From NCBI GenBank assembly GCA_009599575.1, contig VWND01000001.1, forward strand, positions 1,922,001 to 1,986,000: DNA of 64,000 bases. Reading direction: 5' to 3'. The stretch comes from Blumeriella jaapii. Lineage: Eukaryota > Ascomycota > Leotiomycetes > Helotiales > Drepanopezizaceae. Made by a program: the position numbers and the translations under genes. Positions 23,301 to 35,012 of the stretch are shown here, piece after piece (position 1 is the first letter of the stretch; every line of letters starts with the position of its first letter). The notes under the pieces were generated by a model that saw only the letters and a list, made by a program, of their open reading frames with translations, was not told the origin of the DNA and searched no databases.

Positions 23301-25298
23301 AGACGTGGTCTTTGCGTACGGGGGAACTTAATTCGAACCTAAGTACGAACCGGAAGACTCGACGAAGGATGGTTGGCGGAATGTGAAATTCGAGCTTTTG
23401 TTCGCGTTGAAAAGCGGTTAGATGAATATTGCTACTGTACATTGAGTAGGTAGGTAAGTAGTATGTACTGTACAGTGTGTGTTGGCTGTCAGAAAAGGGG
23501 GTGATGAGTTTTGCACTTTATTGTACTGCACAGTACGAGCAACACGCGTACTGTACGTACGTACAGTACATACGTACCTGACGTAGCGTAAAAACCACGG
23601 AAAGGCTTGAAACACGGAAAGGTAATATAAGAGCACGAGCACGTTTCTTCTTTCTACATCTCTTCTTCCCATGGCCCACATTAAGCCGGGGGTGGGGCAG
23701 TTGGTGGTATTTGGAAATGTCAACACGAACTCCAAAATGTTTGGATGTTCAGATCAGGGGCAGCATTCCTTTCTCGGCCGGCCAACGGGTCCCGGATGCA
23801 AGATGCTCGTCTGGTTGGCGGAACGCCCCTCGTCACACCCCGGGCAAGAGGCCATTCTCAACCCCGGCGGGACGATGGCAATTTACACAGTAATTCCCAG
23901 TGACGCCAGCCGAGAGGACAGTACCGTACAGTAGATCTACAGTAGAGTACAGGACCAACAGTAGAGTACAGCAGAGTACAGGACCAACAGTAGAGTACAG
24001 CACAGTACCTACGGTACAATCGCATGTACTGTACAGTACTGTACCGTACCGTCCAGTCGTGTCAGTTGCCGAAGATGAAAAGGAGCAGAGCCGTGACGGT
24101 ACCTACCTTACCTACCGTACCGACCACTCTCAAGATCCGTATCCCCTCTCCACTGGCCATTCCCCTCCGCGACCAGCCCCCTGGTCGCATTCGCCGCCGG
24201 CCTTGCCGCTTCAGACGATTCTTGCGTGACTCGGAGACGACGTTCACACTCCCCGCCCCGTGCATGCCAGGCCAAGCACCTGGTCCTGCGGCGGCGACCA
24301 TGATGTCTGTGGACAGACGGACCGTACCGTGCCGTGCAGACATCGCAGGAAGTGGTGGGTGGATGGATGGTGGGCGACGTTGTGCGGTCCGGTCCTGGAG
24401 ATGTCGCGCGGCTTCGAAGAGAGAAATGCCGGTGTTGTGGTGGACAGGAGGGTACCGTCGTCCAGTCGTACAGTCGCGTACTCTGCATCCATTCTGTACG
24501 GCAGCTGGGGATGTGGATGTGGTCTTGCGTTGCCTCGAGGAGAGCGGGAGGGAGCGGAGGCACCGTATCTGTACATGCCTGTAGGTACTGTACAGTACAT
24601 AGCTAGGTACATAGGTACATAGGTACATAGCTACATAGCTACATACCTAGGTACATACACATACAGTCAGTACAGTAGCTACCTACCTACTGTACTGTAC
24701 ATACATACCGACAGACCTACCGACCTACATCCTGTACCGCACACACAGCACATCCAGCACATCCAGCACATCCAGCTGTGTACAGCACATCCTGTGTACA
24801 GCACATACAGTCCGGTCCTGTACGGTCCTGTACACCCTCCTCCACCCCCTCCACCCCCTCTACCCCCTCCACCCCGTACAAAATGCCGGCGCGGCACGGC
24901 ACGGCACGCCTTCCTTCGATCCCTCGCCCGCATGCCGTCAGGTTGCTCAACGATCATCGTACGATCTGTCTGGAACGAGTCGCTCGCCACACAAATACAG
25001 AACCCCCGTGGTCCACCCTCCGCATCCTCCCTCTTCCCCTCGCGCGCGCCATTGATCCTGGTCGCCCTCGTCTCTCGTCGCTCGGCATCAGCTCATGGCC
25101 ATGATTTGAGGGATCGAGCGAGCGAGCGAGCGAGCGAACGAACGAAACGAACGAACCACCGCACGAACCGACGCGCGAATGAATGGCCGCCGCCGACCGA
25201 CACCGACACCGACACTGACAGCAGCCAGCAGCAGTGTCTTTCCTCCCCCTCTGCGCGCCCCCCCTCCCCCCCTCCCAACCCCCTCCGCGGCCGCAGAG
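20323..25298. other. Gene-poor region between transposon and srbA
   Basis: About 5 kb with no gene I can support. Open frames are short, overlap on both strands and have no family features. The DNA holds an 18-base C run at about 20926-20943, a 15-base G run at 22740-22754 and dozens of GTAC-type palindromes (listed separately). It also has a CACATCCAG repeat at 24741-24777, CCCCCTCCA repeats at 24836-24875, a GCGA/ACGA run at 25110-25155 and ACCGAC repeats at 25196-25216. The last 500 bp are CT-rich and are the likely srbA promoter and 5' UTR. Confidence 0.6.
21830..24715. repeat. Cluster of GTACTGTAC / GTACAGTAC palindromes
   Basis: Variants of the self-complementary string TGTACTGTACAGTACA occur repeatedly, for example near 21900, 21940, 22310, 22560, 22960, 23060, 23090, 23465, 23555, 24025, 24590 and 24690. 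Within it, a unit containing CAGTAGAGTACAG is repeated several times at 23938-24003. They are not arranged as one tandem array. Confidence 0.85.
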
Positions 25299-28210
25299 AT
25301 GACTTCGTCGACAGGAGCGGCGTTCGATGCGTCGGCCGCCGTCCCCGGCCTCGCGGCCCCCTTTGCCATCGCCGGCTTCGACGACGCGGACACCGGCTTC
25401 ACCGACGCCCTGCCGCCGGACGACGAGCCTCTCTTTCCCGCCGACTGGGACCAGGAGACGCCTCCCTACGACGGCCACCTGTACTCGACCCCCCTCAGCT
25501 GGGAGCCGCCGGCAGAGCCCCAGTGCGACTCGACCCCCGCCGCGTCGGCGCCCTACACCACGCGCAACAACACCACCCTCACGCCGGCGCAACAGGAGAA
25601 GCTGCGCAGCATCGCCATGCCGCACCACCTCCAGTATCGGAGCCGCACCAGCCCGCACTCGACGGCGAGCTCCAAGAGCCACTCCATCTCCTCCCCCGAG
25701 AACCTCAATGACCGAGGCCGGAAGCGCAAGTCCTCCACCGAGGCCGAAGGCGAGGACGACGACGATGCCAATCCGCCCGTCAAGAAGACGGCCCACAACA
25801 TGATCGAGAAGAGATATCGCACCAACCTGAACGACAAGATTGCGGCCCTGCGAGACAGCGTGCCCAGTCTCCGCATCATGACCAAGAGCGCGAGAGGCGA
25901 GGACACGGCCGACGATCGCGAGGAGCTCCAGGGCTTGACTCCGGCGCACAAGTTGAACAAGGCAACGGTAAGCAGGACCACGGTTCCGGGGCCGCACCAT
26001 CCTCCTCCCCATCAATGTCAGGCATGGTGATGCTGGAGGGTCGAGCCGGCTACCATGTGAAGGCACCTCTGCATCCTCACGGGGCTGGGCGTGGAGCTAT
26101 CGCTGATGCTTCCTGTAGGTCCTCAGCAAGGCCACCGAGTACATCAACCATCTGGAAAAACGCGTCAAGCGACTCCAAGCCGAGAATGGCGAGCAGAAGG
26201 CTCGCCTGGCGGCTTTCGAAACACTGTTCCGATCCGGATCGATGGGTTTCAGTCAGCAAGCTCCCGTGAACAACACGTTCCAATTCACATCCGATTACAG
26301 CGCCGGCCCACCCACCCCCGGCATGGAGCCACAAGGAATGGTTGCCATCCCAGACGATATCCGGAGGTTGCAAAGTAAGCTACACGCCTCCCTCGCTACC
26401 TGTGTTGCGGAGAAAGAACCCATCACTGACTCTAGCAGACACGGGCCAAATGAGCCAACAGCCATTCCCCGTTCCCCAAGAGCGGTACCGACAACAAGCG
26501 ATGGGCCCCAACGGATGGAACAACGGCTATTTCGGGAAGCTCATGGTCGGGTCCCTCGCCGGCCTGATGATCTTGGAAGGCTTCAGCCAAGCCGAGCAAG
26601 AAGAAGACTCGCCGGGAGCTCGTGGTTTGTCGGCCCTCCCTCTGCAGCTGCTCAAGTCCTCGAGCGCCACGCTTCACTCGTCGCTCGGCTTCAGCGCGCT
26701 CGGCTATCACGTCCCCCCGGCAAAGACCTTGTGGTACCTGAAGCTCTTCTTCATGCTGGGCGCGGTGCTCTTCGTTTGCCTGTCATCGAAATTCGCCCCG
26801 GAACCCAAGGCGAAGGCCAAGCCTCACATGGCGTCGCTTTCTGCCGCCCCCTCTCTGGCATCATCCATCTCGGTCCGGCGACAAGCCTGGTTGACCGCGA
26901 TCCAGACGGTGTGGGTTCCACGCCACCAGTTCATCCTAGAGGCATGCGCACTACTGCTGAAGATGATGAAACTGAGCATGCGAAACGTCATTGGCGCACA
27001 CAGCTACACCGTTCTCACGGGTATCACGCCCGAGCAGGAGGCCGCGAGAATCAAGGCCTGGACTATCGCCCTCGACGCACAGCTCGCTGGCGGAGACGTC
27101 GAAGTGAGCAAGAGCCGACTCACATTGACCTTGCTGGCCTCGGGTACGCTCCCTGACACCCCAGCCCGTCTCATGCTGAAGGCGCTGCACATCCGTGTGT
27201 TGTTATGGGAGGTGGGAAACGCCGGCTTCAACGGAGTCTATCTCTTTCACGAAGTCGCTGCAAAGATGGCTCGCTGGAAGTGGAACGAGGCAAAGCAATT
27301 GCACCGCTTGCTACATCATACCAAGGAGAAGCAAGAAGACGAGCTGCCAGACTACCTTGTGGCCCTACTTCAGGAGGAGTGCGATGACGTCCTTGTCGAC
27401 AGCCTTTCCCAGCGCGCATACAATCTCGCGTGGAACCTGCCTACCACCAACCAGATCGAAGGGCCCAGTGATGGCATGGATGGCGTTGTCGACGACTTCG
27501 CTATACGCAGTCCCCTCGACGCGGTTGCCGCCTGGTATTCCAGCCTCGTCCTACAACGAGCCCTCACCAAGAGCCTTCAATCAGTCGATGACGACCTTGC
27601 CGCACAAAAGTCCATCGTCGACGACATCTCCCTTGCCATCAAGACGGCACCTGTTGGCTCTCGCGCCCAGATGAGATCACTCGTCGCTCGTGCCGTCCTG
27701 GTCCAGGAAAAGCGTGGCGCCAGCATTGCAGAGTCAATGAATGCCCTCGAGCCTTTCCACGAGGCTGGTGACCAGCGGACTCCAAGCCTCATCAGCACCA
27801 ACACCTCCCTGGCCGGTCTCCCCGATATCAAGATGGCTCTGAGATGCGCCATGGCCATTGCCCATCTCGAACGCTTCCCAGCACCTTCGAATCCCGTAGC
27901 TGTTCCCCCCATCATCAGCACCATCGCTCTCAACAATCTCACCCTCCTTAGTTACACTGCCGCCTTCAAGCTCATGGTACAGATGAACGGTCACCGCCTG
28001 GTTGCGAACTCCTGCAGTCACTCGCTTGAGAGGTTGGCAGGCGCCCTCCGTATCTGGATCGGCAGCAAGAGAGCAGATACCGCTGCCTTGGACACGGAAG
28101 TCAAGAGAGCCATGGTCGACCGATGTTCCAGCATCCTGAAGCGCATAGTCGGTATGGAGGACGCTGGCTACGAGACGATGAGCGATGAAGAGGGCGGCGC
28201 GGGTTGCTGA
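25299..28210 (+). CDS. srbA: Sterol regulatory element-binding protein (bHLH, membrane-bound)
   Basis: Membrane-tethered transcription factor controlling ergosterol synthesis, hypoxia adaptation and azole tolerance in fungi. It is released by proteolysis from the ER or Golgi and moves to the nucleus. Exons 25299-25967, 26119-26374 and 26439-28210 give 898 residues. The bHLH starts near residue 165 with [16 protein letters not shown]; the Tyr in EKRYR is the SREBP hallmark in place of Arg. A leucine zipper follows, crossing the first intron ([20 protein letters not shown]). Two membrane segments lie at about 340-358 and 406-427. The remainder is the fungal SREBP C-terminal domain (DUF2014 type). 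An in-frame ATG at 25179 would add 40 low-complexity Pro/Thr residues; I prefer 25299. The acidic N-terminus looks like an activation domain. Confidence 0.95.
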
Positions 28211-29359
28211 GGGCTGTTCTCATGTGTATTTTCCCAGTGTGGCTGGAGGTCGACCTCGCTACTGATTCGTTCTCATCCCCCAACTTCCAATGTATTTTTG
28301 CGCGTTTTCCCACGGGTGGGTTCTCCATTCCAGACGCTAGCGTTAGGCTCTAATTCACAAGGATGGAGGATGGCTTTGGGACCTACGACCTGGCCGCTAC
28401 CTGCGGGCGAGTTATGACGAGCGCGCTGCTATCTCCGTGTTATGGAGGGTGGTTTGTATACAAGGATCACATGCTTTTGAGAAATCAAGCAATGCTTTCA
28501 GCCGTCGCTCAACCAATCCCGCCCCGAAAGATAACATTCGCCTTACATACCCAGGCGGAGATGGTGTATTTGGTCTTGTAGAATCCATGCGAGTGAGCAG
28601 CTATTTGTATTCTTCGCAAACCATACATACACAACATACGGTATACGGACCGTGTTCGTACAGTGTGGTATGAATACATCATCCCACACTCCGAGCCAAA
28701 CATTTCGAGGACTTCTCCGATTCAATCCCATTCGTCCAACGGCCGCCAGCCGCTTCCCGGCCCATCCAATCACCGCGCCGCTGCGCTCTTATCTAAACGT
28801 CCTGCCATCCATCTCCCACCACCCACCCGGTGTCTTATCTCCCCAGACGACATCTCGACATTTCCTCGGTGCCGCAAGTTCACTGCCCTGTCTCCTCGCC
28901 TCGCCCTACGCAAACAGCGCGTGCACCGTTCGACCATCGCTCTGTTTCTTATCGGGCCACGGCGATGCTTCTCCGAGGGCTTGATGGGCTCGATGGGCTG
29001 GTGATGGACCATGCGGCCGTGCTGATTGGGCGAGGCAGCGTGATGCGGTACGGTAGGGGCATCTGTTTCCGAGGATCTGAACAGACAGGGACGGCGTTCT
29101 CGGTTTCGAGATGCTCTAATATGACATAGTGGAGGCAGCTAGAGAGGTGAGTTGGGTGCGATCTAGGAGTAGCAAGGTAAGTAGTACTTGTGTTTATCTC
29201 ATCTCAGCTTGTTCCTCTGGTCCTCTCCATGATCTCTTGTTGTTGGTTTTTTTGCACTTGTACCAGCTGTGCCAGCTTGATTGTTACTTGACTATCTCTT
29301 GACTTCTGTCTGTACCATTCCCCGATTCATACTTCGGGAGAGGGGAGGAACCTGCAATT
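28211..29359 (+). promoter_or_regulatory. srbA-niiA intergenic region with candidate nitrogen control sites
   Basis: This 1.15-kb gap carries the srbA 3' UTR and the nitrite reductase promoter. CTCCGAGG at 28971-28978 fits the NirA consensus known from Aspergillus (CTCCGHGG). Several HGATAR GATA-factor (AreA) sites are present on the minus strand, for example TTATCT near 28789, 28833 and 29196 and CTATCT near 29291. These suggest nitrate induction and ammonium repression. The function of these sites is inferred from consensus only. Confidence 0.5.
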
Positions 29360-32300
29360 ATGTCTGAAAACTGGCAGCCTCAAGTCCCCGTCACGGAGAT
29401 CAAGGGCGGTCCGATTGAAGGTGGCCCAGATGGTGTGGTCGGGTCCGAGAACGAAAGTCATGGAGGGCCGAGAAAGAAGATTGTCGTGGTGGGATTGGGG
29501 ATGGTGGGCATCAGTTTCATGTAGGTCTTTTCACTATTCACGCTGCGACTGCTGCTGCAGGCCTCCGTCAGGGGCAATGCTGATAGTCGTGGCTGTGCAG
29601 AGAGAAGATCATGAAGCTCGATGCGAAAAGGCGGGAATACGATATTATCGTCATTGGTGAGGAAACACATCTAGCGTACAATAGAGTCGGATTGACCAGC
29701 TTCTTCCAACACCGGAAAGTCGAGAATCTATATCTCAATCCTAAGGAATGGGTATGTGACGCCCCTTTTATGTCCAGAGAGCACGGTATAGATGCATGGG
29801 CTTACATCCAACCTGCCCAGTACTCGGCTGTACCAGAAGGCTCCCTGAACTATCATCTCAACTCGAAAGTCGATGAGATTAGAACTGAAGACAAGGTCGT
29901 ATCCTGCTCCTCTGGTGAGATCGTTCCTTACGACATACTCGTTCTCGCTACGGGGTCCGATGCTCTTCTTCCAAAACATACACCCGGCCACGATGCCAAA
30001 GGCGTCTTCGTCTATCGTACCATCGAAGACCTGCAGAACCTCATTGCCTACGCTGCAGAGAAGAAAGGCACACACGGAGCAGTCGTTGGTGGCGGCCTGC
30101 TAGGTCTGGAAGCTGCGAAAGCGATGATGGACCTGGAGTGTTTCGAGAAGGTCTCATTGATTGAGCGGAACCGTTGGGTGCTGAGTCGACAACTGGATGG
30201 CGACGCAGGTGGCATTGTGGTGGAGCAAGTACAAGCGCTCGGGCTAGACGTGCTGTTGAGTAAGAGGGTGGGCAAGATTGAAGTCACGGAAGATAATGCT
30301 GTCCAAGGAGTGGTGTTTGAGGATGGGGAGAGGATGGACTGCACGACCATCTGCTTTGCTATTGGGATCAAAGCTCGGGACGAGCTTGCTCGCAAAGCGG
30401 GCATCCAATGTGCTGATCGAGGAGGCGGAATTGTGGTCGGCGAGGACCTCAGCACCAGCGTGCAGAATGTTTACGCTATCGGCGAATGTGCCAGCTGGGA
30501 GAATCAGACTTTTGGTCTTATTGCGCCCGGAATCGAGATGGCGGACGTTCTGTCCTTCAACCTCACGCAGGCCAAGGACCACTCATTCCGCAAGTTCAAA
30601 CGCCCCGATCTGAGCACAAAGCTGAAGTTATTGGGCGTCGAGGTTGCCAGCTTTGGAGACTTCTTTGCAGACCGAGATGGTCCAAAACATCTGCCTGTTC
30701 GAGCGGCAAGAAAGAAGGAAGAGGGTCCAAATGCGATGAAGAAGTCGACTGGTGGACCTGCTCCATCACCCGTCAAGGCCCTGACATACAAGGATCCGTT
30801 CTCCGCTGTCTACAAGAAGTACCTCTTCACACTAGACGGGAAATACCTTCTCGGAGGCATGATGATCGGGGACACCAGGGACTACGTGAAACTCGTTCCG
30901 ATGGTCAAGAACCAGAAGGTCCTCGATGTCCCTCCCTCCCAATTCATCCTCGGCGCCAGCAAAGAAGGCGACGAAGGTGACGACGATCTCGACGACGACA
31001 CGCAGATCTGCTCTTGCCACAACGTCACCAAAGGCGACGTTATCTCCACCGTGAAAGACGGTACCTGCAAAAGCGTCGGCGATGTCAAGAGCTGCACCAA
31101 GGCCGGTACCGGCTGCGGCGGCTGCATGCCTCTCGTAACGTCCATCTTCAACAAGCAGATGAAGGCCATGGGCCAGGAAGTCAAGAACCACATCTGTCCA
31201 CACTTCAACTACTCGCGCGCGGATCTGTACAACATCATCTCGGTGAAGAGGCTGAAGACGCTGCAGGATGTGATGAGGGAAGCCGGCAACGATCCGAGCA
31301 GCCAGGGATGCGAGGCGTGTAAGCCGAGCATCGGGAGTATCTTCTCGTCGCTGTATAACGGCCACGTTATGGAGAAGCCGGTGCATGGGCTGCAGGAGAC
31401 CAACGATCGCTTCTTGGCCAACATCCAGCGCAATGGCACGTTTTCCGTCATTCCGCGTGTCTCTGCTGGAGAGATCACGCCCGAGAAACTCATCGTCTTG
31501 GGTAACGTCGCGAAGAAGTACAATCTGTACACCAAGATCACAGGTGGTCAGCGTATCGATCTCTTCGGGGCGAAGAAGCACGAGCTGATTCCCATCTGGA
31601 AGGAGCTGGTGGAAGGCGGCTTTGAGAGTGGACACGGGTATGCAAAGAGCCTGAGGACGGTCAAGAGTTGCGTAGGGAGTACGTGGTGTCGGTATGGGAT
31701 TGGGGACAGCGTGGGCATGGCGGTGAGGTTGGAGGAAGGTATAAGAGTGTGAGAAGTCCGCACAAGATGAAAGGGGGTGTGAGTGGGTGTGTGAGGGAGT
31801 GTGCTGAGGCGCAGAATAAGGAGTGAGTTTCATATTCTCTCTTTTGGTTCGGAGGATCGACATCCCTCTCTCCATGGATGGCTTCAGCTGAGAAACGGGA
31901 CATCGAGTCACCAGTACCATGCCCTTTTACAGTACTGACGAGTCCGTAGCTTTGGTCTGATTGCCACCGAGAAAGGCTTCAACATCTTCGTCGGCGGCAA
32001 CGGCGGCGCTACACCCAAACACTCCGAACTCCTTGCAAAGGACGTTTCCCCCCTCGATGTCGTCCCCATCTTGGATCGCTACCTCATGTTCTACATCCGC
32101 ACCGCCGACAAACTCCAACGCACTGCGCGCTGGCTTGAGAACCTCCCCGGCGGCATCGTCTACCTCCGCTCCGTCATCCTCGACGACACGCTCGGCATCT
32201 GCGCCTCCCTCGAAGCGCAGATGGAGGAACTCGTCGGCACCTTCTTCGACGAGTGGGCCCAAGCCGTGGCCAAGCCGGAGCTGCGCAGGAAATTTACGCA

Positions 32301-32979
32301 GTTCGACAACACGACGGAGACCCTCGAGACCATGGACACGGAGCTCGACCGCGGGCAGAGGCGGCCCGTGTACTGGGCCCAGGAGAGCGCGAAGGAGGAC
32401 TTCGCGGGCACGAAGTGGACGAGCCTGACGTGGCAGCCCGTCATCCAGGCGTCGCACTTCCGCGGCGCGGACGAGACGCCCAACGGCATCTCGGCCAGCA
32501 TCAAGCGCGGCGACACGCAGCTGGCCGTGTTCCGGGTCAGGGGCAGGTACCTCGCGTCGCAGCAGATGTGTCCGCACAAGCGGGCGTTCGTGCTCTCGGA
32601 CGGCCTGATCGGCGACTCGGGCGACAAGCTCTGGGTCTCGTGCCCGTACCACAAGCGCAACTACGAGCTGAGCGGGGAGCGGGCGGGCCGGTGCCAGACC
32701 GACGAGGAGGTCAGCATTGCCGTCTTCCCCGTCGAGGAGCGCGACGACGGCTGGGTGTACCTCCGGCTGCCGCCGGTGCACGAGCTGGACGGCGTGCTGG
32801 GCACGCAGAGGTGGATGGTGAGGAAGGGCGAGAGCGGCGAGGGGCCGTTCGAGAAGCTGGATCGGAGGATTGGCCGGAATGGGGTGGGCATGAAGGGGAG
32901 GAAGCCATTCGAGGCAAAGAGGGAGATGCTTGCTGCTGGTGGGGGGCAAGGGGGCAAGGAGGGGGATATCGATTGGTAG
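29360..32979 (+). CDS. niiA: Nitrite reductase [NAD(P)H], apparent 1-nt frameshift
   Basis: Cytosolic enzyme that reduces nitrite to ammonium in nitrate assimilation, with FAD, a [4Fe-4S] cluster and siroheme. Exons are 29360-29520, 29601-31822 and 31950-32979. Domains in order are an FAD/NAD oxidoreductase ([10 protein letters not shown] near 30088), a BFD-like [2Fe-2S] region (CSCHNV, GCGGCMP), the ferredoxin-like and siroheme half (SCVGSTWC), then CVREC and a Rieske domain (CPHKR and CPYHKR) fused at the C-terminus. The frame breaks at about 31737-31738. After AVRLEE the expected [10 protein letters not shown] continues one base out of phase and the original frame stops at 31750-31752. With one base added, the three exons would total 1,138 codons, normal for the family. 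So this is either a null allele or a sequence error. Confidence 0.93.
31737..31752 (+). other. Frameshift site and premature stop in niiA
   Basis: The first-frame reading ends in TGA at 31750-31752, while the conserved continuation is in the next frame from 31739. The break lies between the first Cys pair (CVGSTWC) and the second pair (CVREC) that together hold the siroheme-linked iron-sulfur cluster. The truncated product would lack the second pair and the Rieske domain. No intron can explain it because the conserved residues on both sides are contiguous. Confidence 0.85.
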
Positions 32980-33461
32980 AATCTTTTTTTTTTTCCTCTT
33001 TTCCCCCTCTTTGGCTCTTTTCTCCACCGTTTTTTTTCTCTCTATCAGAGATTTTGTGTCCGCGCTTGAAGATCGTTCCGTTGCTCTCCAGAGCGAAGTC
33101 ACACATTTGCATGCATGCAGATAGATACCTTAGGTATGACGGATGCAACATCGGCCCTCGTCATTCCAGCATCTGCAGAAGGGGAACACGGCCAGCTGAA
33201 GCGTCTACGTGACGAGACGAGACGAGACAGTAAATATATAAATAAATCAATAAAAAAATAAAAAAATAAACAGCCTTTTCCACCCGCTGTCCAGAGAACA
33301 CGCACGCTTATCCCATATTCTCCTTTCCCTCTCTCGTAACCGATACATCACACACACACATATACACACATACATACACACAATATCGGTCTTTCCGTGG
33401 ATCATCGCATCGAACCCGAGTTGCTCGAATGAGGCCCTACCCAGACTGGGGTTTTCACTTA

Positions 33462-33464
<3 letters not shown>

Positions 33465-33521
<57 letters not shown>
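33465..33521 (+). repeat. CT dinucleotide microsatellite
   Basis: An uninterrupted run of about 28 CT units. It is followed by CCCGTC/CCGTA pentamer-like repeats to about 33565. Confidence 0.9.
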
Positions 33522-33524
<3 letters not shown>

Positions 33525-33673
33525 CCCGTCCCGTATCGTCCCGTCCCGTACCGTCCCGCACCTGTCACTGATTGCACTTCCTTGCTTCCTTACTTACTTA
33601 CTTACCGTACACTACACTACACAATTCCCTATCTCGAATAAGTAGGTAGGTGGGTCATCGATTAGTACGCTCG

Positions 33674-33813
33674 CTTACTCGCTTACTCACTCACTCACTC
33701 ACTCACTCACTCACTCACTCACTCACTCACTCACTTACTCACTCACTCACTCACTCACTCACTCACTCACCCACTCACTCACCTACCTACCTACCTACCT
33801 ACCTACCTACACT
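33674..33813 (+). repeat. CTCA tetranucleotide array followed by CTAC array
   Basis: About 27 near-perfect ACTC units are followed directly by about eight CTAC units, a compound microsatellite whose second part differs from the first by one base per unit. Confidence 0.9.
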
Positions 33814-34097
33814 TGAGCTTAATCGTTTACTTTTTTTTTTTTTTCTCTACATGTTGGTACCCCCCCCCCCTTTTACCCAAACCCCAACCCCAACCCCCCA
33901 GCCCTGGTAGCGCACGTCGCTGGATAGAGAGAGTGTCTGAGATCCGTACCTTACATAAATATATATACATATATACATATATACGTGCATGCATGCATGC
34001 ATGCCGCGACGGAAAGACGCGAGGAGGAGGGAAATGAAATGATGGGGGGTAGCTAGCTCGCTATTGTAAGGAAGTAAGTACAGTACGTACGGTGTGT

Positions 34098-34166
34098 GTC
34101 TCTCCTGTGGTTTGGTGTGGTGTGGTGTGGTGTGGTGGTGTGTGGTGTGGTGGTGTGTGGTGTGGT
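34098..34166 (+). repeat. GTGTG/GTGGT repeat
   Basis: Runs of GGTGT pentamers with a longer-period duplication of GGTGTGTGGTGTGGT. A related GGGTT/GGGAG-type tract lies at 34197-34290. Confidence 0.75.
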
Positions 34167-34625
34167 GCTTACTTCTTTCGCTCGCTCACTCTCGCTTGGT
34201 TGGTTGGTTGAGGGTTGGGAGTTGGGAGTTGGGAGTTGAGAGTCGAGGGTGAGTGGGTGGGTGGGTGGGTGGTTGGTTGGTGGGTGTACCTGGAGAGGGG
34301 GAGAGAGAGGGGGGGAGGGAGAGTATATAAAGTTAGTATGTAAGTACAGCCCATACGCACAACACAGCCGTAGTCGAGGAGCTCAAGGGTCGGCGACGGA
34401 AGTCAGATCTTCCAGTACGTCCTTTCCTACTCGCGCCCGGGATGTTCACGTGAGGGTTACTTTGAGGGTGATCTGAAGCGCTGACTTGGGGGATGGTGGG
34501 ATTTCTACTCTCTTGCCTACGACTGACTCACTTTACTTGTGTCAGATAAGCGAGAATCTAGATTGAGAGCTCGTAGACGGGGAGTTTTTCCCGTGGGCGT
34601 GTCTGCTAAAGGATCATCTATCTAT

Positions 34626-34844
34626 CATTCTGGTCTCCATTCTGGTCTCCATTCTGGTCTCCATTCTGGTCTCCATTCTGGTCTCCATTCTGGTCTCCAT
34701 TCTGGTCTCCATTCTGGTCTCCATTCTGGTCTCCATTCTGGTCTCCATTCTGGTCTCCATTCTGGTCTCCATTCTGGTCTCCATTCTGGTCTCCATTCTG
34801 GTCTCCATTCTGGTCTCCATTCTGGTCTCCGTTCTGGTCTCCAT
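34626..34844 (+). repeat. 12-bp minisatellite, about 18 copies
   Basis: The unit CATTCTGGTCTC is repeated about 18 times with a single visible variant (G for A) in the penultimate copy. Because the unit is a multiple of three and has no stop in several frames, long open frames appear on both strands (His-Ser-Gly-Leu and Met-Glu-Thr-Arg repeats). I treat them as by-products. The near-perfect homogeneity suggests recent expansion. Confidence 0.92.
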
Positions 34845-35012
34845 CACCACCAACCCCCACACGGGGCAACGACCGTGACACCGGCCAGGCACCACGACCC
34901 GAGAGCAGAGAAACCTGTCACGCAAGGCCCGACCAGACGCGGTAGCCTACACCACCCGAACCAACCAACCGACTCTGGCCCATCTCCCCCACGCAAGAAG
35001 CCCCTCGCTGTA

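Larger units (their letters stand above)
32980..35012. other. Satellite-rich intergenic region
   Basis: Apart from the presumed niiA 3' UTR this stretch is mostly simple sequence, described in separate entries: CT, CTCA and CTAC runs, GTGTGGTG runs and a 12-bp minisatellite. I see no supported gene. Confidence 0.6.

Noticed and set aside
24954..26066. 370-residue minus-strand frame over srbA
   Set aside because: Antisense shadow of the GC-rich srbA first exon, whose bHLH is unmistakable on the plus strand.
30832..33102. Two minus-strand frames of more than 350 residues over nitrite reductase
   Set aside because: Antisense to conserved siroheme and Rieske regions; they arise from codon bias and have no family features.
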